DNA of 64,000 bases. Source: Tissierella praeacuta DSM 18095. Lineage in GTDB: Bacteria; Bacillota; Clostridia; Tissierellales; Tissierellaceae. The position numbers were made by a program, and so were the translations under genes. The DNA lies in contig NZ_FQTY01000004.1 in NCBI RefSeq assembly GCF_900128955.1, positions 1-64,000 of the forward strand, in the 5' to 3' direction. Within the stretch, counting starts at the first letter, position 1, and each line of letters opens with the position of its first letter. The notes below the pieces were generated by a model that did no database searches, was not told the DNA's origin, and worked only from the letters and a program-made list of their open reading frames with translations. Below, piece after piece: positions 52,115-61,654 of the stretch.

Positions 52115-53503
52115 TTATTCAGAAATTTGATATTCTAATCCATATTTTTTTATTTTTCTTGATAAAGTTGAATAATGAACTCCTAGAGCTAAGGCAGCTT
52201 GTCTAATAGATGGATAGTTTCTTAAAGTTGATGATATTAATGCCTTTTCATATAACTCTGTCATGTATGTTAGTTTTGATACTGATTCTATTGTTTTTAT
52301 AGAAAAATTATTTTGTATTTGTTCTGTAATAACTTGTGGTGGTAATTGTTCAATATCTATTTCGTCTCCAATGTTCATTATAAATAAATATTCTACTAAG
52401 TTTTCTAATTCTCGTACATTTCCTGGCCAAGAATATGATCTTAAAATATTCATTGCCTCTTGAGTTATAGTCATGGTTTTTTTGTATTTCCTATTTAATT
52501 TTTCTAAAAAAAACCGAACTAATTCAGCTATATCTTCTCCTCTCTGTCTAAGAGGGGGAATATTTATTGGAACAACATTTAACCTAAAAAATAAATCTTC
52601 TCTAAAGTTTCCCTCTGAAACTTCCTTTTTTAAATCTTTGTTAGTAGCCGCCAGTACTCTTACATCAAGAGAGGTTGGTGTCTTTGCTCCAATTCTAAAG
52701 ACTTCCTTTTCTTGAAGAACCCTAAGTAATTTAGATTGTACTGGCAAAGGCAATTCACCAATTTCGTCTAATAATATAGTTCCATTATTAGCTAATTCAA
52801 ACATACCAGGCTTTCCTTCTTTGGAAGCACCTGTAAAAGAACCCTCCATATAACCAAATAACTCAGATTCAAATAATTCCTTTGGTATTGCCGCACAATT
52901 TACCCTTATAAAGGCTTCATTTTTTCTTGGACTTTCGTTGTGAATAAACTTCGCAAATACTTCCTTTCCTGTACCTGATTCTCCATATATCAAAACTGTG
53001 CTATCAAAGGCAGCTACCTTAGAAGCAAGTTTTATGGTTTCTCTCATAATATCACTTGCATAAATAAATCCCTCATGATATAATGCCTGTTTTCTCAAGA
53101 TTTTAATCTCATTAGTATATTTTTTTGTAAGTATTTTAGTTTCAATCAATTCATTTCTTAAATGAACTAATTCTGTAATATTTCTTGTATTACATACAAC
53201 TCCTACTAAGGACTTACTTTCATCATATATGGGATTAGCTGTAGTTAAAGCAGATTTACCAGTTACATATTTATGAATTAATGATATAGGTTTCCTATCC
53301 TTTAACACCGATAAGGAAGCAGCTTTATTTATTATACCTTCTTCTAATAAATCTTGTAGATTTTTACCAAGAATATCCTTCTTTCTCAAACCTGTAGTGG
53401 TTTCATAGGCTGTATTTACATAAGTAACATTTCCTTCAATATCCGAGATAAGTATACCATCTGATGAAAACTCCATAGCTGACATTAATATATTTATATC
53501 CAT
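52115..53503 (-). CDS. PAS-AAA+-Fis sigma-54-dependent activator, 462 aa
   Basis: An N-terminal PAS domain (about residues 6-110, SDGILISDIEGNVTYVNTAY) senses a ligand or redox signal. The AAA+ domain has Walker A GESGTGKE, the loop GSFTGA (usual form GAFTGA, so Ser replaces Ala) that contacts sigma-54, Walker B GTILLDEIGE and an arginine-finger region. The C-terminus is a Fis-type helix (IRQAALALGVHYSTLSRKI). The ATG at 53503 follows GGAGGGAG; a longer reading from 53554 runs into a terminator hairpin. It ends just upstream of the promoter region it should activate. Confidence 0.94.
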   Translation of the reverse strand: MDINILMSAMEFSSDGILISDIEGNVTYVNTAYETTTGLRKKDILGKNLQDLLEEGIINKAASLSVLKDRKPISLIHKYVTGKSALTTANPIYDESKSLVGVVCNTRNITELVHLRNELIETKILTKKYTNEIKILRKQALYHEGFIYASDIMRETIKLASKVAAFDSTVLIYGESGTGKEVFAKFIHNESPRKNEAFIRVNCAAIPKELFESELFGYMEGSFTGASKEGKPGMFELANNGTILLDEIGELPLPVQSKLLRVLQEKEVFRIGAKTPTSLDVRVLAATNKDLKKEVSEGNFREDLFFRLNVVPINIPPLRQRGEDIAELVRFFLEKLNRKYKKTMTITQEAMNILRSYSWPGNVRELENLVEYLFIMNIGDEIDIEQLPPQVITEQIQNNFSIKTIESVSKLTYMTELYEKALISSTLRNYPSIRQAALALGVHYSTLSRKIKKYGLEYQISE

Positions 53504-53530
53504 ATCTATCTCCCTCCATCTATCTATAAC

Positions 53531-53568
53531 AATAACTTCACTTTTTGACATCAAAAAGTGAAGTTATT
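53531..53568. terminator. Terminator after the aldo/keto reductase gene
   Basis: AATAACTTCACTTTTTGA and its exact reverse complement form an 18-bp stem with a two-base loop, ten bases after the stop codon at 53578. A T-rich stretch (TGTTATAG) follows on the minus strand. Confidence 0.72.
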
Positions 53569-53577
53569 AAAATTTAA

Positions 53578-54588
53578 CTATCCTAACTTTTCTACTACAT
53601 TTTTAAGCATCTTCCTTATTGGAAGATTATAAGGACATTTAGTCTCACATAGACCACATTCTACACAATGCACTGCCCTTTTTTCCATTGCATCATATCG
53701 TGATTTAGCCCAATCCTTTAAATCATATCTAGTATAATAGCCCTCCATTAAAAATTGCACTGGTATATCTATGCCTTGAGGACATGGTAAACAATATCCG
53801 CATCTTCTGCAAAATTGAGAGCCTAATGATTTTGACTCTTCACGCAATATCTCCTCTTCTTCAACTGTTAATTTCCTTTTATTTATGCCTACAAGTGCAT
53901 TAGAACTTACTTGTTCTAATGTATCCATTCCTGGAATAACTACGGATATATTAGGATTGTCCACTATGAATCTAAGGGACAATTCTCCATTGGTAATTGC
54001 ACCTCCTGCCAATGGCTTCATAACTATTACTCCAATATTCATTTCCTTAGCCTTTTTAAATACTTCTTCTGCTTGACGCTCTACAGGGTTATATGGGCAT
54101 TGTATTGTTGAAAATCCTCCTATATCAATAGCTTTATCCAAAATTTCTGGACTGTGAGAAGTTATTCCTATTTCTTTTATTACACCTTTTTCCTTTGCTT
54201 CTTTTAAAGCTTTAAAGGCTCCATTTTCACTTAAAATAAAATCTAGTTCTTCAAAGCTTCTAATATTATGAAATTGAAACAAGTCTATATAGTCAGTTCT
54301 AAGATTTTTTAAACTTATACTTAATTCTTCAAGTATTCCCTTATAATCTCTCTTCATAGATTTTGTTGCTAAAATAAATTTATCCCTGCCTATTCTTTCT
54401 AAGGCTTGACCTATTAAAGATTCAGAGTCATTATACCCTCTAGCAGTATCTATAAAGTTTATCCCCCTATTATATGATTCTTCAATTAACTTAACTGCCA
54501 TCTCATTATCTACTCTTTGTATAGGAATTCCCCCAAATCCAATTGTAGATACTTCTAGATTAGTTTTCCCTAGTATTCTCTTTTCCAA
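53578..54588 (-). CDS. Aldo/keto reductase with C-terminal ferredoxin-like cluster domain, 336 aa
   Basis: An (alpha/beta)8 AKR fold with catalytic Asp and Tyr in FIDTARGYNDSE, Lys in ATKS and His in FQFHNI. After residue ~280 come two cysteine groups (CRRCGYCLPCPQG and CVECGLCETKCPYN) that can bind iron-sulfur clusters. This fused type is common in clostridia; the electron donor may be ferredoxin-like and the substrate is unknown. The start is TTG with AGGAGG. It lies 14 bases after pyruvate kinase in the same direction. Confidence 0.9.
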   Translation of the reverse strand: MEKRILGKTNLEVSTIGFGGIPIQRVDNEMAVKLIEESYNRGINFIDTARGYNDSESLIGQALERIGRDKFILATKSMKRDYKGILEELSISLKNLRTDYIDLFQFHNIRSFEELDFILSENGAFKALKEAKEKGVIKEIGITSHSPEILDKAIDIGGFSTIQCPYNPVERQAEEVFKKAKEMNIGVIVMKPLAGGAITNGELSLRFIVDNPNISVVIPGMDTLEQVSSNALVGINKRKLTVEEEEILREESKSLGSQFCRRCGYCLPCPQGIDIPVQFLMEGYYTRYDLKDWAKSRYDAMEKRAVHCVECGLCETKCPYNLPIRKMLKNVVEKLG

Positions 54589-54602
54589 TTTAATACCTCC
54601 TA

Positions 54603-56360
54603 TTATAGAACCCTTGCCTCACCTTTATATACAAGTCCCGTAGTACTATCTACTGTAATTATCTCTCCATCTTGTAATATAGTTGTAGCATCTTCTGCAC
54701 CTACTATGGTTGGCTTATTAAGATTTAATCCTACAATGGCCGCATGGGATGTGAGTCCTCCCTGTTCTGTTATAATAGCCGACGCCCTTTCCATGAAACT
54801 TACCATTTCTCTATGAGTATCCTTACTAACTATAACATCTCCGTCTTTAAATTTTGCAATCAATTCCTCTTCCGTATCTGCAATACAAACTCGACCCAAG
54901 GTGGAATCCTTTCCTATTCCCATTCCTTTCAACAGAGTTTTTCCTATGGTGTGTACTTTTATTAAATTAGTAGACCCAGAAGTCCCTACAGGAATACCAG
55001 CTGTTATAACAACTAAATCTCCTTCTTTTACATAACTTTCATTTACTGCTGATTGTATAGAAAATTCTATTACATCATCAGTTGAATTGCTATAAGGTGA
55101 TAAGACTGGATAAACTCCCCATACTAAAGACAATCTTCTCATAACAGACTCTGTAGTTGTTGCTGCTATTATAGGTGATTTTGGTCTAAATTTGGATATG
55201 GCCTTGGATGTATATCCTGATGATGTAGCTGTAATTATAGCAGATGCCCCCAAATCCATTGCAGTAGTACAAGTAGCCTTTCCAATAGCATTAGTTGTAG
55301 ATACTTCTGTTATTGCCACCTTAGAACTTAATATTTCACTATAATTTAAAGATTCCTCAGTTCTTATGGCAATATTATACATAGTTTTTACTGATTCTAC
55401 TGGATATTTTCCTGCTGCTGTTTCTCCAGATAACATAATTGCACTACTTCCATCAAGAATAGCATTTGCAACATCAGTTACTTCTGCTCTTGTAGGTCTT
55501 GGGTTTCTCATCATAGAATCTAACATTTGGGTAGCTGTAATAACAGGTTTTCCTACTAAATTAGATTTCTTAATTAGTTCCTTTTGTACTAAAGGAATCT
55601 CTTCTGTTTGTATCTCTACACCTAAATCTCCCCTAGCCACCATTATTCCATCAGATGCAGCAAGTATTTCATCAATATTATCTACACCCTCTTGATTTTC
55701 TATTTTTGAAATTATCTCTATAAAATCTCCATTGTTTTCTTCTAAAATTTTTCTTATTTCCAAAACATCAGATGCTTTTCTAACAAAGGAAGCAGCAATA
55801 AAGTCAATTCCATTTTCAATTCCAAAGAGTATATCATCTACATCCTTTTTAGTGATTGATGGTAGATTGATTTTTACATTAGGTACATTTACACCTTTAT
55901 GATTTTTTAAAGTTCCATTATTTAATGCTATACATTTTATATCAGTATTATCAATTATATCTAATACTCTAAACTCTACTAATCCATCATCTATTAATAT
56001 TCTGCTTCCTTTTTCCACATCATAAGGTAGTCCATCATAAGAAATAGATACTATGCTCTTATCTCCTAATATATCCCTAGTAGTTAGAGTTAATATATCT
56101 CCTTCTTCTATTTCTATAGTTCCATTCTTAAAATCTCCTAATCTTATTTCTGGTCCCTTTGTATCTAACATAATACCTATAGGCATATTAAGTTCTTCTC
56201 TAACCATCTTTATATTATCTATTCTTCTTTTATGCTCTTCATGACTTCCATGGGAAAAATTTAGTCTACAAACATTTAAACCATTCAAAAATAACTCTCT
56301 CAATATATCTTGTGACTCTGATGCTGGACCTATGGTACATACTATTTTTGTTTTCTTCAT
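54603..56360 (-). CDS. pyk: Pyruvate kinase with C-terminal phosphohistidine-swivel domain, 585 aa
   Basis: It converts PEP + ADP to pyruvate + ATP. The N-terminus KIVCTIGPASES, the active-site ISKIENQEGVDNI and MVARGDLGVEI motifs, and the ATQMLDSM block are diagnostic. Length exceeds the ~475-residue core because of an extra C-terminal domain (GGLTSHAAIVG) related to PEP-utilising enzymes, as in Bacillus-type Pyk. It lies 12 bases downstream of the phosphofructokinase gene, forming a glycolytic operon. Confidence 0.96.
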   Translation of the reverse strand: MKKTKIVCTIGPASESQDILRELFLNGLNVCRLNFSHGSHEEHKRRIDNIKMVREELNMPIGIMLDTKGPEIRLGDFKNGTIEIEEGDILTLTTRDILGDKSIVSISYDGLPYDVEKGSRILIDDGLVEFRVLDIIDNTDIKCIALNNGTLKNHKGVNVPNVKINLPSITKKDVDDILFGIENGIDFIAASFVRKASDVLEIRKILEENNGDFIEIISKIENQEGVDNIDEILAASDGIMVARGDLGVEIQTEEIPLVQKELIKKSNLVGKPVITATQMLDSMMRNPRPTRAEVTDVANAILDGSSAIMLSGETAAGKYPVESVKTMYNIAIRTEESLNYSEILSSKVAITEVSTTNAIGKATCTTAMDLGASAIITATSSGYTSKAISKFRPKSPIIAATTTESVMRRLSLVWGVYPVLSPYSNSTDDVIEFSIQSAVNESYVKEGDLVVITAGIPVGTSGSTNLIKVHTIGKTLLKGMGIGKDSTLGRVCIADTEEELIAKFKDGDVIVSKDTHREMVSFMERASAIITEQGGLTSHAAIVGLNLNKPTIVGAEDATTILQDGEIITVDSTTGLVYKGEARVL

Positions 56361-56372
56361 TTATTACTCCTC

Positions 56373-57332
56373 CTATATAGATAATATTCGTGCAGTATTG
56401 TACATATCAATATCAAATTCCTTTTTCATTTCCAAAGCTTCCTTAATATCTATATCAACTATGTGATTACATTTAATACCCAATGCTCTATCTGTTTTAC
56501 CTTCCTTCAGCAACTCAATGGCTTTATTTCCCATTTTGCTAGCTATAATTCTATCATAGGATGTAGGATTGCCTCCTCTTTGAATATATCCTAGGATTGT
56601 AACTCTAGTGTCTATGCCAGTTTTTTCTTCAATTGATTTAGACACATCATAAGCATTACCAACACCCTCAGCTAAAACGATTATATGATGAAGTTTTCCC
56701 CTATTTTTACCTTGAATTGCTTTTTTACATACTTCATCTATATTAAAATCCACCTCTGGAACTATTATACTCTCTGCTCCTCCTGCAAGACCTGCATATA
56801 AGGCAATATCTCCACAATGTCTGCCCATAACTTCAATAACATTAGCCCTTCCATGGGATGTAGAAGTATCTCTAATTTTTGATATAGCGTCCACTACAGT
56901 TTCTACAGCTGTAAAAAAGCCAATAGTAAAATCAGAAAATCCACAATCATTATCAATTGTACAGGGGATACCAATAGTCGGTATTCCAGAATTTGATAAT
57001 TCTCTAGCACCTTTTAAGGTACCATCCCCACCTAATACTACCAGTCCATCTATGCCAAATACCTCCAATACATTTAACGCCTTTTCAAAACCTTCCTTAG
57101 TCTTAAATTCATCAGAGCGGGCAGATCTAAGCATAGTTCCACCTCTATGTATAATATCTGCAACAGATGAAAGGTTCATATCATCTATATCTCCATTTAT
57201 TAAACCACTATATCCTTGCCTTATTCCCATCATCCTAAAACCATTAAATATGCCTGCTCTAACTACGGCTCTAATGGCAGCATTCATACCTGGGGCATCT
57301 CCCCCGCTAGTTAGCACTCCTATAGTTTTCAT
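56373..57332 (-). CDS. pfkA: ATP-dependent 6-phosphofructokinase, 319 aa
   Basis: Phosphorylates fructose 6-phosphate. The nucleotide loop [28 protein letters not shown] and [12 protein letters not shown] with the catalytic Asp, and the effector region GRHCGD match bacterial PfkA. The Gly in the GGDGT motif supports ATP rather than PPi use. Length is the standard ~320. AAGGGGG lies upstream; it precedes pyk by 12 bases. Confidence 0.96.
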   Translation of the reverse strand: MKTIGVLTSGGDAPGMNAAIRAVVRAGIFNGFRMMGIRQGYSGLINGDIDDMNLSSVADIIHRGGTMLRSARSDEFKTKEGFEKALNVLEVFGIDGLVVLGGDGTLKGARELSNSGIPTIGIPCTIDNDCGFSDFTIGFFTAVETVVDAISKIRDTSTSHGRANVIEVMGRHCGDIALYAGLAGGAESIIVPEVDFNIDEVCKKAIQGKNRGKLHHIIVLAEGVGNAYDVSKSIEEKTGIDTRVTILGYIQRGGNPTSYDRIIASKMGNKAIELLKEGKTDRALGIKCNHIVDIDIKEALEMKKEFDIDMYNTARILSI

Positions 57333-57353
57333 AAAATTCCCCCTTATTTACAA

Positions 57354-57548
57354 TTAAATTATTCCTAATTCAATCATTGCATTTTGTATGTCTTCTGCTT
57401 CAAATTCTGGGGCTAATATTTCATAAAGTTCTTCTTCACCCTCTTGAGCAAAATATTTTATTTTTACTAAAAATCCTTCTGCTTTAAGTTTTCTTTCTAC
57501 TTCATATGCATTATCTAATCCTGTAGCCATATAAACGGCTGTCCACAT
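57354..57548 (-). CDS. Small conserved protein between dnaE and pfkA, 64 aa
   Basis: A compact alpha/beta protein (MWTAVYMATGLDNAYEVERK, then LVKIKYFAQEGEEELYEILA) of a type regularly found upstream of pfkA in clostridia. No function is established. The pattern resembles small signal-transduction-like DUF2007 proteins, but I cannot confirm. GGAGTTG precedes the ATG. It is co-oriented with and 21 bases from pfkA. Confidence 0.65.
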   Translation of the reverse strand: MWTAVYMATGLDNAYEVERKLKAEGFLVKIKYFAQEGEEELYEILAPEFEAEDIQNAMIELGII

Positions 57549-57588
57549 ATTAAAGCAACTCCTTTTGAGAATTTAGAATTAAAATAAT

Positions 57589-60500
57589 CTATATAAATTT
57601 TACTGATTCTTCCCCTAGGAAGTTTTTTAACTCTTCAATAGCCTTACTACTATTTACGTCAATCCATAATGTTCTATCTGCTATGACAGTTTTCTTTTCT
57701 CTTTCTAGATATACATATACTGGCGTATCTCCATTATAATTTCTTAGAATTCCTTTTAATTTTTCAAAAGTATTAGAAGCACTATTAGAAGATATCTTTA
57801 GATATAGCTTTCCTCGTTTATATATATTTAACTCAGATATTCTTTCAACTATTATTTTAGGTTCTTCTACTTCTGATATACTAATTTTACCTTCTATGAC
57901 AACTATTCCATCCTCTTTTAAATATTTGTTATATCTATCAAAGGTAGTTGGAAATACTATGCATTCAATAGTACCAAATAAATCTTCTAGTGTAATAAAT
58001 GCCATCATATTATTATTTTTAGTTATCATATTCTTCTTTTCAACAATTATACCACCTATAACTATCTTCTTTCCATCCTTTACTCCACTTAATTCCCCGC
58101 TCATTTCTTCTTCATTATCTATTAAATCAAAGGTGGTAATAGTGGATACTCTTTCAATTTCAGATTTATAAGATTCTAGTGGATGTCCAGATAGATACAT
58201 TCCCACCATTTCTTTTTCCATTGTAAGTAATATATTCTGTGGAAACTCTTTTAAATCAGGTAAATGATCTTTAGAAATATTTTCATCTACTGTATCAAAT
58301 ATTGAAAATTGCCCTTCTATATTTCTCTTTCTGTCAGCATGAATTCCATCTATAGTTTTTTCAAATACAGACAATAATTGTGCCCTATTTCCTCCTAAGC
58401 TATCCATTGCTCCACATTTAATCAAAGATTCAACTGCTCTCTTATTCATTACAGATGAATCTATCTTTTCTATTCTCTCAATGAAATCTGTAAATCCTTT
58501 AAATTTTCCTGTTTCTCTAGCCTTTACTACTGCCTTTATAAAGTTTTCACCTACATTTTTAACAGCTGAAAGTCCAAATCTAATTTTACCTTCTGAAACA
58601 GTAAATTTATTATAAGATTCATTTACATCAGGTGCTAATATTTCTATTCCCAATCTTTTACATTCTTGAATATATAGAGATACTTGGCTTGTATTCCCCA
58701 TTACAGAAGATATAAGGGCTGCCATAAACTCTACTGGATAATAAAATTTAAGCCAAGCAGTTCTATATGCAACTACTGCATATGCAGCAGAATGGCTTTT
58801 ATTAAAAGCATAATTAGCAAAATCTATCATTAAATCATAAATCTTTGAAGCTGTTTTTTCATCTACTCCATTTCTTATAGCTCCAGATAAAAGAACTTTT
58901 CCATTTTCATCAACTTGACCATAGATGAAATTTCTTCTTTCTTCTTCCATTACATCCATTTTCTTCTTACCCATGGCACGTCTTACTAAATCGGCTCTGC
59001 CCATGGAATATCCACCAATATCTCTAACTATTTGCATTACCTGTTCTTGATAAACTATACATCCATAAGTAACATCTAGAATATGTTCTAGCTTTGGATG
59101 AAGGTATTCTATCTTCGATGTATCATGTTTACATGCAACAAATGTTGGTATTTGATTCATAGGTCCAGGTCTAAAAAGAGAATTGGCAGCTATAAGGTTT
59201 TCAAATACATTTGGCTCTAACTCCTTCAAAAACGCCCTCATCCCAGGAGATTCGAACTGAAATATTCCCAATGTTTCAGCCTTAGCAAACATTTCAAGAA
59301 CCAATGGATCTTCATAATTTATTTCTTCAAAATCAATTTTAATCTTATGGTTTTTCTCTATTAAATTAACTGCATCTCTTATTACAGTTAAGGTTCTAAG
59401 TCCCAAAAAATCCATCTTCAATAGACCTAGCTCCTCTAGCTCTATCATATTAAACTGTGTAGCTATTGCTTCTCCATTTCTTAATAAGGGTACATAATTT
59501 GTTAAAGGTGCCTTAGATATAACTACTCCTGCTGCATGGGTAGATGTATGTCTAGGTAGTCCTTCCACAGCCTTTGCCAAATCTATAAGATTTTTAATTT
59601 CTTCATCATCATAATAACTGTCCCTTAAAGTTTTATTTACTTCCAAAGCCTTTGATATTGTCATTCCTATCTCCATAGGAATTTGTTTAGCTATAAAATC
59701 TACTTTCCCATAGGACATATTTAAGGCTCTGCCTACATCTCTTATGGCACCACGTGCTGCCATAGTACCAAAGGTAACGATTTGTGCAACATGATCTACT
59801 CCATATTTATCAACTACATATTGGATAACTTCTTCTCGTCTTTCATAACAAAAATCTATATCTATATCAGGCATGGATACTCTCTCAGGATTTAAAAATC
59901 TTTCAAATATAAGTCCATACTCCAAGGGATCTATATCTATAATACCCAAAGCATAAGATACAATACTTCCAGCAGCAGAACCCCGTCCAGGTCCCACCAT
60001 TATTCCATTATCTTTAGCAAATTTTATAAAATCCCATACTATTAGAAAATAATCTGTATATCCCATTTGAATAATAGTATTAAATTCGTAATTAAATCTA
60101 TCTTTTATTTCCTCGGTAATATCCTTATATCTTTTCTCGAGTCCCTCTATAGTAAGATATCTTAAATATTCTTCGTTGGTAAATCCTTCTGGCACCTTAT
60201 ATTCTGGTAAATGTAAGGTGCTAAAATCCAGTTCTACATTGCATCTATCAGCAATCCATGCAGTATTTTCTAATGCCTTTTTATTGTTACTAAATATATT
60301 ATTCATTTCCTCTGGAGATTTTAGATAAAACTCATTTGTAGGAAATTTCATCCTACCTTCTTCATCGACTGTTTTAGCTGTTTGAATACATAATAGCACA
60401 TCATGGACTACAGCATCTTCCTTCTTTAAGTAATGAACGTCATTAGTAGCAACTAAAGGTATATTTGTTTCTTGAGATATTTTTATTAGCTCTCTATTAA

Positions 60501-61062
60501 CCATTCTTTGCTGTTCAAGTCCATAATCCTGTAATTCGAGAAAAAAGTTATTTTCTCCAAATATCTCCTTATATATTAAAGCAATTTCTTTTGCCTTTTC
60601 TACATTATTATTCAATATATGTTGTGATACTTCTCCGCCTAAACAAGCTGATAATGCTATTATTCCTTTACTATACTTTCTAAGTATACTATGGTCTACT
60701 CTAGGTTTATAATAAAATCCATTTACATATCCTTCAGACACTATTTTCATTAAATTTTGATATCCTTCATTAGTTTCTGCAAGAAGTACTAAATGATATT
60801 GATTTTTATCCTTTGGCTCTCTATCAGTATGTTTATTAATTGCTACATAAACTTCAGAGCCTAAAATTGGCTTGATACCTTGCTTTTTAGCCTCTTTATA
60901 AAATTTTATAACACCAAACATAGAACCGTGATCAGTTATAGCAATAGATTCCATATTTAATTCCTTTGTTCTAGAGATTAAATCCTCTATTTTAATAGAA
61001 CCATCTAATAGGCTATATTCCGTATGCACATGTAAGTGAACAAACTTATTCTCATAATTCAT
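57589..61062 (-). CDS. dnaE: DNA polymerase III alpha subunit (DnaE), 1157 aa
   Basis: An N-terminal PHP domain (FVHLHVHTEYSLLDGSIK) precedes the polymerase core with GPGRGSAAGS and PDIDIDF carrying catalytic aspartates. These are followed by YQEQVMQI, the helix-hairpin-helix region and an OB-fold near the C-terminus (GGIIVEKKNMITKNNNMMAF). It is DnaE1/DnaE3-type with no 3'-5' exonuclease insertion. The ATG at 61062 follows GAGGG; a longer reading from 61107 lacks a ribosome site. It is the replicative or lagging-strand polymerase. Confidence 0.96.
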   Translation of the reverse strand: MNYENKFVHLHVHTEYSLLDGSIKIEDLISRTKELNMESIAITDHGSMFGVIKFYKEAKKQGIKPILGSEVYVAINKHTDREPKDKNQYHLVLLAETNEGYQNLMKIVSEGYVNGFYYKPRVDHSILRKYSKGIIALSACLGGEVSQHILNNNVEKAKEIALIYKEIFGENNFFLELQDYGLEQQRMVNRELIKISQETNIPLVATNDVHYLKKEDAVVHDVLLCIQTAKTVDEEGRMKFPTNEFYLKSPEEMNNIFSNNKKALENTAWIADRCNVELDFSTLHLPEYKVPEGFTNEEYLRYLTIEGLEKRYKDITEEIKDRFNYEFNTIIQMGYTDYFLIVWDFIKFAKDNGIMVGPGRGSAAGSIVSYALGIIDIDPLEYGLIFERFLNPERVSMPDIDIDFCYERREEVIQYVVDKYGVDHVAQIVTFGTMAARGAIRDVGRALNMSYGKVDFIAKQIPMEIGMTISKALEVNKTLRDSYYDDEEIKNLIDLAKAVEGLPRHTSTHAAGVVISKAPLTNYVPLLRNGEAIATQFNMIELEELGLLKMDFLGLRTLTVIRDAVNLIEKNHKIKIDFEEINYEDPLVLEMFAKAETLGIFQFESPGMRAFLKELEPNVFENLIAANSLFRPGPMNQIPTFVACKHDTSKIEYLHPKLEHILDVTYGCIVYQEQVMQIVRDIGGYSMGRADLVRRAMGKKKMDVMEEERRNFIYGQVDENGKVLLSGAIRNGVDEKTASKIYDLMIDFANYAFNKSHSAAYAVVAYRTAWLKFYYPVEFMAALISSVMGNTSQVSLYIQECKRLGIEILAPDVNESYNKFTVSEGKIRFGLSAVKNVGENFIKAVVKARETGKFKGFTDFIERIEKIDSSVMNKRAVESLIKCGAMDSLGGNRAQLLSVFEKTIDGIHADRKRNIEGQFSIFDTVDENISKDHLPDLKEFPQNILLTMEKEMVGMYLSGHPLESYKSEIERVSTITTFDLIDNEEEMSGELSGVKDGKKIVIGGIIVEKKNMITKNNNMMAFITLEDLFGTIECIVFPTTFDRYNKYLKEDGIVVIEGKISISEVEEPKIIVERISELNIYKRGKLYLKISSNSASNTFEKLKGILRNYNGDTPVYVYLEREKKTVIADRTLWIDVNSSKAIEELKNFLGEESVKFI

Positions 61063-61113
61063 AAAATATCCCTCTCCATTGTCTCTCTTATAGATATATT
61101 CTATCATAAAATA

Positions 61114-61143
61114 AAAGATTTCCCTATATATAAGGAAATCTTT
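61114..61143. terminator. Terminator between grdX-like gene and dnaE
   Basis: AAAGATTTCC (61114-61123) pairs with GGAAATCTTT (61134-61143). T-rich sequence follows on both strands. It is 125 bases after the GrdX-like stop; that gap also holds short hairpins such as CAGTCC-TAAA-GGACT with no gene. Confidence 0.65.
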
Positions 61144-61267
61144 TTTATGACCTAATCAAATCTATACGAAAGTATACAGTCCTAAAGGACTACTGATTTA
61201 TATCTTATAAACCAAATCAAGGTAACGAATAGATTTAAGTAATTAAGCTGGATAAAATACCTATGGA

Positions 61268-61654
61268 TTATTTATGTCCTAATTTATCAATTACGTTTTC
61301 TATTAAGGACAAGTCTATAACTCTAAAATCATCCAATACCCTTTCAGTCCAGTCAGGAGTGGGTTTGTTGGATTGGAATTTTTTTGCTGTAGCAATACTT
61401 TCTTCAACTATTAAAATACCTTGCTGATCTAAATTGCCTTTTTCTTTAGAAATCATAATGGTTTTATAAGGTGTTTCATTTGGTTTTACACTTCCCGATA
61501 ATGGATGTGTAAGCAATTGATGACCTTCATGAATTTTATCCCTAAGGAATTCTAAAATTTGTATATAATTTAAATTATCCTTATAGATTACTTCCATCTT
61601 ATCCTTATATTTTTCATAGACATATGGGTTATTTGTAACTATTATACTAGACAT
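61268..61654 (-). CDS. Second GrdX-family protein, 128 aa
   Basis: It shares with the operon GrdX the N-terminal IVTNNPYVYEKY, the central KIHEGHQLLTHPLSGSVKP block and the C-terminal FRVIDLSLIENV. It is divergent outside these blocks. It overlaps the whiA stop by eight bases and precedes dnaE, a context unrelated to amino-acid reduction. This suggests a general cellular role for the family. Function unknown. Confidence 0.85.
   Translation of the reverse strand: MSSIIVTNNPYVYEKYKDKMEVIYKDNLNYIQILEFLRDKIHEGHQLLTHPLSGSVKPNETPYKTIMISKEKGNLDQQGILIVEESIATAKKFQSNKPTPDWTERVLDDFRVIDLSLIENVIDKLGHK

Noticed and set aside
61144-61267. Cluster of small hairpins (CAGTCC-TAAA-GGACT and others) considered as a riboswitch or sRNA
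   Set aside because: Stems are short, with no recognisable conserved riboswitch core and no clear promoter.
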